From Scoparia ambigualis (lineage: Eukaryota; Arthropoda; Insecta; Lepidoptera; Crambidae), in contig OY992501.1 of assembly GCA_963921215.1 (NCBI GenBank), forward strand, positions 10,260,227-10,324,226: a stretch of DNA of 64,000 nucleotides, in the 5' to 3' direction. Each line of letters starts with the position of its first letter. Within the stretch, counting starts at the first letter, position 1. Both the position numbers and the translations under genes were made by a program. Positions 36,972 through 45,599 of this stretch are shown here, piece by piece. The notes beneath the pieces were generated by a model. It searched no databases. It was not told where the DNA came from and worked only from the letters and a program-made list of their open reading frames with translations.

Positions 36972-37014
36972 GGCGGCCACTCGGACCAAGTGATATTTGG
37001 TCCGAGGGCGGCCA
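36972..37014. mobile_element. Micro-palindrome insertion 2 (27 bp) with 8-bp target duplication
   Basis: GGCGGCCA at 36972-36979 and 37007-37014 flank CTCGGACCAA, GTGATAT, TTGGTCCGAG (36980-37006). Copies b (51197-51205, GGACGGCCA) and c (58497-58504, minus strand, GGCGGCCA) of the host repeat carry the octamer once with no insert, which is the empty site. Confidence 0.92.
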
Positions 37015-37069
37015 TGATTGAGCTTCATGTGACGTCACATTTCACAAAGTATACAAAAACCTCAGAACA

Positions 37070-37107
37070 ATAACTACCTCGGACCAAATTTGGTCCGAGA
37101 TAACTAC
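37070..37107. mobile_element. Micro-palindrome insertion 3 (22 bp) with 8-bp target duplication
   Basis: ATAACTAC at 37070-37077 and 37100-37107 flank a perfect palindrome CTCGGACCAA, AT, TTGGTCCGAG (37078-37099). Host-repeat copy b differs here by a nearby 22-base indel, so it does not give a clean empty site. Confidence 0.88.
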
Positions 37108-38319
37108 AAAAACTATCTGTCAGGCTAGCAGGCCGCAGGTTTCAAATGTGACGTCACTGAGCAAAATGTCACGTGACCAACCGCTTTCGCACGAAATTTG
37201 AAATCAATAAAAAAAATATATTTTTTTCTGTTAAATAAAGCTTTTTCGAGAAAGAAAATATTGTACGGGGTATAAAATAAGCGTTTGTAATTTTTTTAAT
37301 ACTTTTCAAAAACTTATCAATTGAATTTCTATTGTGTCCGGTATTATAACAGCTGAGCTCATGTAAGTCCTACCCCTACGTCTCCAGGATCATCAGGCCT
37401 TCTCACTTGGAAAGAACAGGGCCATAGCCCTATCACATATTTTATTTTTAAAAGTTCTGTTATTAATGGCTTTTTGCACTAACAGCGTAACTGCAAGATC
37501 AGGTAATCCGATGATCTCATATGTCCTCAGGTAGAATTAAATAAAACGTAGATTAAACTAAAAACAACTAACTAAGCACAAAACTCTAGAGACCATGCTG
37601 GAGACTATTGGGGCCATTGCAGCCTTTTCTACGATGTAGGTACCTTGTGGTGTGACCATTAGCCGAAAACTTTTCTGTGTTAATAAAACCTTCGACTTGT
37701 GGATGGATATGTATACCTACCTATTCATACAACATTTCCGCTGTCACACGATTGACACGATGTTCTATGCACACAAATGTATGCATTATTGTGCTCCCAA
37801 TGGTGTGTTTTATTTGCGAGCGTGCGAGTGATAAGATAAGATTGAAATTGCGCCCACAAATCTACAATGAAAAACTTGAATGCGCGCTCGCATGGCGACT
37901 ATTATTTATTCTGTGGTATACTACCTTACCCTCAAATCCTTCAATACAATAATATGTTATTAAGCAATACTTATATTATTACGTTAAATTGAATGAACCC
38001 ATTATTAAATTTTTTCATGCTACAACATTGCTGATTCACAACCGATCAATAACTTCGCGAGAGCAAGATAACATAGGTTTGGCTGCAATTCTATGCATGG
38101 TGATGGTATAGTGACTTGCTCTGATTGCAATGTTTATCTATCTCATACCTTCAATATTTTCATGTTAGTAGAACTTCCATAAATATCCTAATAGAATATG
38201 AACTATACCAATTATTATTGTGAAGTAGGTATGTTTTAAATGTTACCTGATGCATGTATTTGTATTCTGATATAGGAGGATTTTTTTTTATTAGGTATAC
38301 CTACCTACACGTTATTTAT

Positions 38320-38520
38320 CCCCAAAGGGTTAGAGAGACTTAGGCAAGGGGACCACAATAGCGGGGCACTGCCACAATCTATAAAGACTGTCACACACAG
38401 TCCACGACGTTTCATCAAATAGCAACTGCACATGACGCTCACGCAGCGTGATAGTGCTGGGCCCTCGGACCAGGCTGGGCCCATCGCCGCTTAGACGTAG
38501 TGATTAAATCCTCTTTGGCC
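38320..38520 (+). repeat. Dispersed repeat R1, copy b
   Basis: Starts TTATCCCCAAAGGGTTAGAG and contains GCCCATCGCCGC, as do copies a and c. It is interrupted by the one-arm insertion at 38456-38481. Confidence 0.6.
38456..38481. mobile_element. One-arm relic of the micro-palindrome with 8-bp target duplication
   Basis: GCTGGGCC at 38456-38463 and 38474-38481 flank the 10-bp CTCGGACCAG (38464-38473). The first nine bases equal the arm of insertions 1-3. R1 copies a and c read GGTGAGCCCATCGCCGC here with no insert. It may be an internal deletion of the palindrome. Confidence 0.7.
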
Positions 38521-38718
38521 GCTTTGTGCTGTTGGATGCACGTTGGATGTATGTGAATGTGATCTTAGCACACAATAACTAATACTACGTACAGAAGGTT
38601 CACTCTCTAACGACTTTCACGCGAAATTGAAGCTTATTGTGTGATCCGAGCGTTCATATTCCGTTAAAGCAACGCTGACTCGATATGGATTTGACGTCAT
38701 GACGTCACAGAGCGAGGT

Positions 38719-39936
38719 TTAGTGTGTTACCAGACCAATCGATCGATCGTCGATCGAAGTTGATCGGCTGGTCTGGTAGCTTTAATCGATCGACGGATAC
38801 CGTTTGACTAACCAATCGATCGATGACGGTCGGACGACGTTGATCGATAGGTGTGGTAGCTTTAATCGATCGACGGATACCGTTCGTCTAACCCATCGAT
38901 CGACGGTCGGTCGACGTTGAACGATTAACCCCGGCTATATTCCATAAGTTTCTTTCGAAATGTATTCAGAAGAGGACTCGTTGTTCTTGGCCAGTACGAT
39001 GTTGCTCGTAGGTACTATTATTACGAAGACGCAAATTAACGCAGAAGAATCTGGATGCTGCCGTTTTTCAAAGCCAAAGATCGCTTATTTTATCCAAATG
39101 ACCTTTTAAGCAGCAGTTTTTGTTTTTTTTTTTGTCCGTAGCGATAGTCAGGAATTTCAAAGTTGTTTTTTTTATTAGACAACAGAAAACTAGCTACATT
39201 CAAAAATATCTTGGGGGAGGAAGGGACGGGTATGGAGAGGGTACGGACGGTAGTGGTAAGTAGAATAATTGTTTATTTTTCCTAAAAAGAACCAAAATAA
39301 ATAAATAACCTAACATAACCTCAAAATTAAAATATCTTTAAAGCTATGCATTTCCGCACTTTGGCTCCCCTCCCCCTCTCCTTCCCCCCTTTTTCGGTGT
39401 TGCTTAATCTAAAGTGCTTCCCAAGGGGTTTGGGGGAATATCATTTAGCATTTAAACGTTCATATTATCATCACTCATTATCATCAACTTTAAGCATAAT
39501 CAATGAACTCTATTATTACGACTAGTATCCATGGGCACGAAATAAATTTATAAAAAAGTGAAGCGGCCGGCGCGTCTAATCACACAGGGGCCCAAGTCTG
39601 CTAATTTACGAATGGCATAATTGAATCGCATTGTAATTGTTTGACACATTTGGTATTCTTTTACTCATTTAAGAATACCAAATGTGTCAAACAATTACAA
39701 TGCGATACAATTACGATTCAATTATGCCATTCGTAAATTAGCAGACTTGGGCCCCAGCTCGGTCTAACACCCAATCCATTCTACCGGTCGCTTGTAGATC
39801 GACATCGATCGATTGGTCTGGTAGAAACTATCGATCGACGTCGACTAATCCATTCTACCATCGATCGATGCCGTCGATCGACGATCGATCGATGCCGTCG
39901 ATCGACGATCGATCGATTGGTCTGGTAACACCCTAA
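38719..39936. mobile_element. Foldback element with GATCGATC-rich arms
   Basis: The ends TTAGTGTGTTACCAGACCAA (38719 on) and the near-complement GGTCTGGTAACACCCTAA (to 39936) bound 1.2 kb. The left arm holds about two tandem units of roughly 90 bp (…GGTAGCTTTAATCGATCGAC…); the right arm is shorter and holds CGATCGACGATCGATCGATT repeats. The centre has a short frame (38960-39109, MYSEEDSLFLASTMLLVGTI…) and a nested palindrome (39587-39755). The class is uncertain; a PIF/Harbinger derivative is possible. Confidence 0.7.
39587..39755. mobile_element. 169-bp near-perfect palindrome nested in the foldback element
   Basis: GGGGCCCAAGTCTGCTAATT…TTTGGTATTCTT and its reverse complement meet at a loop of about 10 bases. 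The right arm has one extra stretch of about 9 bases. Stem of about 75 bp. Confidence 0.8.
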
Positions 39937-40059
39937 GGGATACGCGCGCGCGCAGGGATTAGTTTAAAGCAGAGTCACAAACAAAAACTAAACCACATTG
40001 TCTACCCAAAACCTAACACTGGCTATATCATAGCAAGCCATCAAATAAGAAATTGAATT

Positions 40060-40180
40060 AAAGAGTTAAGCAACTCGGCGCTCAGTGTTCGGTGCGTCGG
40101 TCGGTCGCGAGTGGCAAGCTTTACTACCATACGCGTAGGCGGCCTGCCTGGGAGGCGCGCCGGCGGAGGAGCGTACCTAA
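40060..40180 (+). promoter_or_regulatory. CpG-rich, initiator-like stretch
   Basis: GCGCTCAGTGTTCGGTGCGT carries an arthropod initiator core TCAGT (40082-40086) at the head of a CpG-rich run in AT-rich DNA. No open frame or clear donor follows, so the promoter reading is speculative. Confidence 0.2.
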
Positions 40181-40627
40181 ACTGCGAAGTGACACCCCCC
40201 TGATTTTAGTCACCTTTTACAACATTCTAGAGAAGAGATGGGTTTGTAGCATTCACAGAACAGTTATGTAATTCGTGGTAGCATCATTTTAATAATAAAC
40301 CGCTCTGATTTTAATCACTCTTTCGAAAGTGATGGAGCATGTGGTGAATAACCAACTCTTGGATTAGGTATGTCAAAGTCAAATTATTTATCATAAACCT
40401 TCACAGGCGCTTATTGACGTCAATACTAATAAAAAAAACAGTTAACTAAATTGTAGTTATGACCTAGTAACCAAACTAATGAACTAATCTAGATTAAAAC
40501 ACTTTTTGTTTTAATATAAGTACCACCTAACTAATCTACCACCAGTTCGGATTTTGGGAGAGCCTTCGACTGAGAAGCTGACAAGAAACTCAGGCCTTTT
40601 TTTCTCCCTCTAAGTAACAATCCTTTT

Positions 40628-40683
40628 AACGCTGATAAGTTTCATCGAGTCGTTCCTACGACTCGATGAAACTTATGAGCGTT
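40628..40683. repeat. Short hairpin
   Basis: ATAAGTTTCATCGAGTCGT and its exact complement around TCCT, with outer AACGCT/AGCGTT pairing. No direct flanking duplication. Confidence 0.7.
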
Positions 40684-41564
40684 CGTCAGTACCTACGGCT
40701 TTCGACACGGTCATGTACTCGTGGTCTGATGATCTTCTTGTATACCTATTCACATCCCTATGGGCACATTTACCTTAAAAAAACGTGACTTCGAAGTTAG
40801 AAATTAAAACATCTTTAAAACCTTGTTCGCACTAGACGAGGGTAAACGGCCCCACAGACGATCAGTTCGCCTGCAGGTATCGGCCTGTTAGTGAGTAGTA
40901 CAACGCACGGGCGGCGGCGGGCGGCTATATAGTACTAACTGACAGGCTGATACCTGCCGCCGGGCGCCACACACGATCAGTTCACCGGCACACCGGCAGG
41001 TATAAGCCTGTCAGTTGGCTTATACCTGCCGGCGCGCCCCACACACAATCAGTTCGCTTGGAGGTATCAGCCTGTCAGTTTCGCCGCCGCCCGTGCGTTG
41101 TACTACCGACGTCGCTTTTGCATCGGTTCAGACGCTAAGGCTGGCCTCACACAGCCGGAATCGCTTTCTGAATTAAGAATCTGAATTCAGATTCTTAATT
41201 CAGAAAGGCCGGAATACCATACAATATCAGTATGCTCCTCACACATGCTGATTTTTTCAGAATCTGAATTTCTCAGATCGATCTGGAAGAATGAGCTGAC
41301 GAGCGTCCGGAATTCCGTGTCTGAATATTTAAGATTCTGAATTCAGAACGCGCGTATTCCCATACATTTTATATAGAGCAGCACACACATGCTGGAATTC
41401 AGATTCTGAATTATTTCAGTGTTGCCATTTTTAGTAAGATCCTGCTTTTTTAGCATTTTTAAAAGTAAATTTTAGATATTTAGTTTGTATGTTATCTTAT
41501 TGATACCTTGCTTTAATAGCGTTTAATTTTCGATGTACTTAAATTCTTAAAAATTATAAAGGTA

Positions 41565-42852
41565 CGAGGGGCGTTCAAAATATTCTCGGTATGTGGATAA
41601 AAACAAACAAGTACGAAAAGTTTGATATTTTTATTTTTCAATATACTCCCCCCCTATGTTCATACACTTATAAGATCGATCAATTATTTTTTTTAATCCC
41701 TCATAAAAATATTTTTTATCTTTGGTGTAAAAATGCTCCTCCACGGCCGTCTTCAACGCTTCATCGTCAGAAAATTTATTTCCACGCAGATCCTTTTTAA
41801 GATTGGGGAACAAAAAGAAGTCGCTTGGGACTAAGTCCGGACTATAGGGTGGATGAGTAATAGTTTCAAACCCACATTCAACAATAGCTGCCTTGGCAAT
41901 ATGAGCAGTATGGACAGGGGCGTTGTCATGCAGAAGCAGAACACCTTTGGTTAACTTTCCTCGCCTCTTTTCTTTGATCGCATCTCTTAATTGACGTATA
42001 ACGTTAGCGTAGTACTGCCCTGTGATATTTACACCTTTTTCTTTATAATCGATAAGCAAAACTCCTTCACAATCCCAAAATATTGTGGCCATGACCTTGC
42101 CAGCTGACGGGATTACCTTGAACTTCTTGGGATGAGCTGAACCCTTAATGTGCCACTGCATGGACTCCTGTTTGCTCTCTGGGTCATAATGATGAACCCA
42201 GGTTTCATCTCCAGTAACTATTTTTTGCAGCACCTCATCGGGATTTTCACCACACAGGTCGATAAAATCTGAACAGCAAGCCACACGCATATCCTTTTGA
42301 AGAAGCGTCAGCATTCGCGGAACCCATCTTGCACTTACTTTTGACATATTAAGATGGTCATGTATAATGTCATGTACAGTACCAATAGAGAGATTGGTTA
42401 CTTGAGCTATAGATTTTACCTTCACTCGGCCGTCTTCCAATATAAGTTTTTCCACTTTATCAATATTTTCTTGTGAGGTAGCCACTACAGACCGGCCAGG
42501 TCTAGGGTCATCTTCAATACTCTCCCTTCCACGCTTAAATTCGCTTGACCATTTTTGAATAGTAGATAAAGAAGGAGCAGACTCACGGTAAACACAATCC
42601 ATTTCCTCTTTTATGGTTTTTTGATTTTTACCCTGTTTTGTCAAGAATTTTATGACGGATCGGTGCTCTAATTTCGTTAAAATTGTTAATTCGCTCTTGG
42701 TTGTTCGGCAATTGCAGAAAAACAAAAGAACATCTCGGTTCCAATTTTACTTTTTTTTAATGTCAATGGATGAATCTTAGCGGCCAGTAACAAATATATA
42801 TATAAAAGAGGTTGTAACGTATCAATACCGAGAATATTTTGAACGCCCCTCG
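41565..42852 (-). mobile_element. mariner transposon, copy 2
   Basis: 1288 bp with the same terminal repeats as copy 1, TA at 41563-41564 and 42853-42854, in opposite orientation. It is 9 bp shorter than copy 1, and that difference is accounted for by one deletion at the transposase start. Confidence 0.95.
41631..42725 (-). pseudogene. mariner transposase without a start codon
   Basis: The catalytic frame is intact (GDETW, HDNAPVH, SPDLVPSDFF; D,D(34)D) and differs from copy 1 at five downstream residues (Y to C, P to S, V to E, V to I, A to V). A 9-bp deletion plus an ATG to AAG change removes both N-terminal ATGs: the frame reads CRTTKSELTILTK. The next in-frame Met lies about 44 codons into the DNA-binding region. 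This copy should not make full-length transposase unless it uses a non-AUG start, but its ends are intact and could be moved in trans. Confidence 0.85.
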
Positions 42853-42965
42853 TAAATATAGCAGTTTTGGTGCATTTTTATAAACAACGCTTAGCAGTAT
42901 TAGCAGGATTTACCATAATTTTTTATATTTATATTTATTTTTATAAAATTTTATAGCAATATAAG

Positions 42966-43165
42966 CTTCTATTGAAACTCATTATTATGGTTAAACTAGA
43001 TAATGGCTAAATATACATAAACATAGAAAAACACCCAGACCCGAAATCAATTAAGAAAAACAGTTTTCTCTAAATGGACTCGCCGACCGGGAATTGAACC
43101 CGGGACCTCAGAGATGGCGCGACGCCTGTCCCGGCGCGCTTACCACTTGACCACGGAGGACGTCA
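42966..43165 (-). mobile_element. tRNA-derived SINE, copy 2
   Basis: Minus-strand head TGGTCAAGTGG (A box) and GGTTCAATTCC (B box), then CGGGTCTGGGTGTTTTTC and GTTTATGTATATT in the tail. It lies inside the B element. Confidence 0.75.
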
Positions 43166-43409
43166 ATTGGTAGGAACAGCGAAAAAAAATAGCAACCCTG
43201 GTTGAAACAGCAAGCGGTTAACATCTCAGAGACGTTTGCATATGCCGGGAGTCACAAGACTACTGATCAATCTGAATTTTTAAGAATGTGTGAGTCATGG
43301 TGCCGGAATTCAGAATCTTAATTCAGATTCTGAATTAAGATTCTGAATTCCGGCTGTGTGAGGCCAGCCTTACTGACAGGCCGATACCTGCCTGCCTGCA
43401 GGCGACCTG

Positions 43410-43647
43410 GGGGGTTACTCTCGAACGCAAACTCAATCTTAATACAATTCCAATGCGATTAATAAGTATCGATATTAGGATAAGTAAAGATAATTCCGGA
43501 ACGCCATCTCGATAATAATTTGTTCAATCAATTTCCACGCAATTTAATTCCAATGTGGCGCTATTGTCGCTTACGAAAGTACCATTTGACATTATTTAGA
43601 TTTGTGATTGGAAATTGATTAATGCAATTCTGTTTCAAGAGTAGCCT
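43410..43647. mobile_element. C element, 238 bp, inserted in A with a 5-bp duplication
   Basis: ACCTG occurs at 43405-43409 and 43648-43652. The intact relative of A has GGCGACCTGATGGTCTG uninterrupted. The ends GGTTACTCTCGAA and GGCTACTCTTGAA (complement) form short terminal repeats. Confidence 0.75.
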
Positions 43648-43676
43648 ACCTGATCGTCTGTGGGGCCCTTAAGTTG

Positions 43677-43789
43677 GGATAAAATGTTTACTAGAAAATA
43701 AAATCAACCAGTCTTAGGAAAGCTTGAATGGGATTCGAACCCTGACCTTTGGATTGCCGGTCCACGGCTTTCTAGTAAATATTTTATCC
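43677..43789 (-). mobile_element. 113-bp element: tRNA-like T arm within 21-bp terminal repeats
   Basis: GGATAAAATGTTTACTAGAAA at 43677-43697 is matched inverted at 43769-43789 with one mismatch. Between them the minus strand reads …GTCAGGGTTCGAATCCCATT…, a perfect B box (GGTTCGAATCC). Confidence 0.65.
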
Positions 43790-43975
43790 TATATCTATAT
43801 AGCATTGTGAATGAAAAAAATTTCAATAACAAAGAGTAGGTAAGTTAGTCGAAGTGCGAGTACATTGCTTTGCTAGTTTGATTATTTTGAAATTAGTTTT
43901 AATTAGTCTAAGTACCGAAGCAATGTAGTCCGACTTCGACAAAAATACTTCGCCTAGTGCTATCATGATTTAATA

Positions 43976-45573
43976 GTAAGTACCCAGCTAGCAAAATACC
44001 CTTAGAAACGAAAGCTTTTAAGAGCAATGTCCTAAATAAATTTTATATACGTTCTGATTAAGATAGATACTCTAATAATGGCATATCATAAGTCTATTTA
44101 GGCCATAAGAGCTTAGATACTTGTAAAAAATACTTTTAGAAGTATTTAAGAAAACGAGAAATGACATCAATAAGACCAGTAGTGTTATAAACGCACTCTG
44201 TAAGCCTAATTCTTAATTAATACTTATACATGCACTATGTAAGTACACTTAATCTTAAAAGTGACTTATCAAAGTATTTTATTAGAAATCGGCTGTTACA
44301 CTTATAACTTATTCTTACAGACGTGTATAAGCAAATTTTATATAATATTTATTAGAGCAATAGTATTATACACGCACTTTAACTATAAGCCTAATTGCCC
44401 TTGAGTCTTAATTAACACTTATACATGCACTTTGTAAGACCACTCGATCTTAGAAGTGACTTTACTAAGTGTTTTGTTAGATATCGTCTATTACTTATAA
44501 CTTATTCTTAAAGATGTATATAAGCTTACTTTATATAACATTTGTAAGAACAGTAGTATTATATGCGCACTTTATAAGCCTAATTACCCTTATTCTTAAT
44601 AAACTCTTATGAATGCATTTTGTAAGATCACTCGATCTTAGAAGTGACTATTGTAAAAGATAGTAAAGAGTACTAGCACGTTAAATGTCTTAGAAACTTA
44701 GATAAATTGCAATTAGAATTCTAATGCATTGCAAAAAAGTCAAAAGATGGTCGACCAGGAACTTCGCTGTTTGTCTTTCAGCCTACTTTTACTTTAATAA
44801 GTAAACCCTTAAGGTTATAAGCAATGGCCGCGTGGGTTAAAAAATGTGGTTGAATTTGATTTTAGAAGTGCAGTGTAAACCTTATACAATGGTAATGCAC
44901 TTATTTTGGTTCTGTTAAAGCCACTATAAGGCATGATTGGTGATAATGGTGACGTTTCCATTTTTTCATTTTTAATATAATATTTTTTATTATTAAAGAT
45001 ACATTGTTGAAATGGCCCGTAAAAATATTGTGATTGTTATTTCAAAATACTCGATAAAATCGACTTCGCAATTAACTAACAGTTAGTAATGCGTAATAAA
45101 CATGAAATTATACTTACACATTTTGTAGGAAAGTAAATTAAACAGGACAATACATAATACTTACGTTTTTAATACTCTTCTTATTATTCAAAAAAGTTTC
45201 ACGAGCACTTGGCAATCCTTTCGGCGGACTGTGATTACATGTGATTACATGTCTTACTAAAGCTCGCAAAGAGCACTACAAGTAATATCACACTTAAACA
45301 GCATTAGTAAGTGCATTATAAGTTTAAATGCCCATAAAGAATGCCATTGTAACTCATTTGTAAGTCTGTTTGGTATTATTAAAGCATAAACAAGAATTTT
45401 GTAAGATTGGAAATACACTTCTCGAGACCATTTTAAGATATATTTAAGGGTAAATAGACTTATTAAGTGCGCCCAAATCCACACTTATAGCAGTCTATCG
45501 GAGTTATATAAGACTGGTAAAATTATACTCTTGGGATGTGTGTAAGAGGAAATTTTGCTAGTTGGGTACTTAC
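43976..45573. mobile_element. 1.6-kb element with GTAAGTACCCAGCTAGCAAA ends and an internal tandem array
   Basis: 43976-43997 and 45552-45573 are inverted repeats (one mismatch in 22). The interior has a tandem array (44165-44650) and no long reading frame. The class is not recognised. Confidence 0.7.
44165..44650. repeat. Tandem array of about 190-bp units
   Basis: About 2.7 degenerate units with repeated landmarks: CACTTATACATGCACT.TGTAA, CTTA(A/G)AAGTGACTT, ACTTATAACTTATTCTTA and AGTATTATA.(A/G)CGCAC. It lies wholly inside the element 43976-45573. Confidence 0.65.
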
Positions 45574-45599
45574 CTACTTATTGGAAGTCTCGTCGACAT

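Larger units (their letters stand above)
36803..37290 (+). mobile_element. Repeat R2, copy a, carrying two micro-palindrome insertions
   Basis: Starts TTGGCTATTTGACAGTTG and follows copy b (51058-51478) through CCCGAAACAC, GTGACGTCAC, AATGTCACGTGACCAACCG and AAGCGTTTGTAATTTTT, but its right terminal repeat is lost. It differs from copy b by the insertions at 36972-37014 and 37070-37107. Confidence 0.75.
41138..43370. mobile_element. B element nested in A, carrying mariner copy 2 and a SINE
   Basis: The ends AGGCTGGCCTCACACAGCCG and its reverse complement are each followed by ATTC/GAATTC-rich subterminal repeats. TA lies on both sides (41136-41137, 43371-43372). Without the nested mariner and SINE it would be about 0.75 kb. 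Confidence 0.75.
40858..43668. mobile_element. A-family GC-rich element, interrupted by two later insertions
   Basis: The left end GGCCCCACAGACGATCAGTT and right end GATCGTCTGTGGGGCCC match the ends of the uninterrupted relative at 61819-62137. Internal subterminal units (CGATCAGTTC, CAGGTATCGGCCTGT, GCCCGTGCGTTGTACTA) recur. The element is split by B (41138-43370) and C (43410-43647). Confidence 0.75.

Noticed and set aside
38737..38935. CRISPR-like spacing of GATCGATC motifs
   Set aside because: Eukaryotic context; the motifs are irregular and belong to the arms of a foldback element.
38960..39109. Short frame in the foldback element as a PIF/Harbinger transposase
   Set aside because: Only 49 codons, no catalytic residues; the resemblance of the acidic start is too weak.
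40628..40683. Hairpin as another micro-palindrome insertion
   Set aside because: The flanks are inverted, not direct, repeats, so no target duplication is shown.
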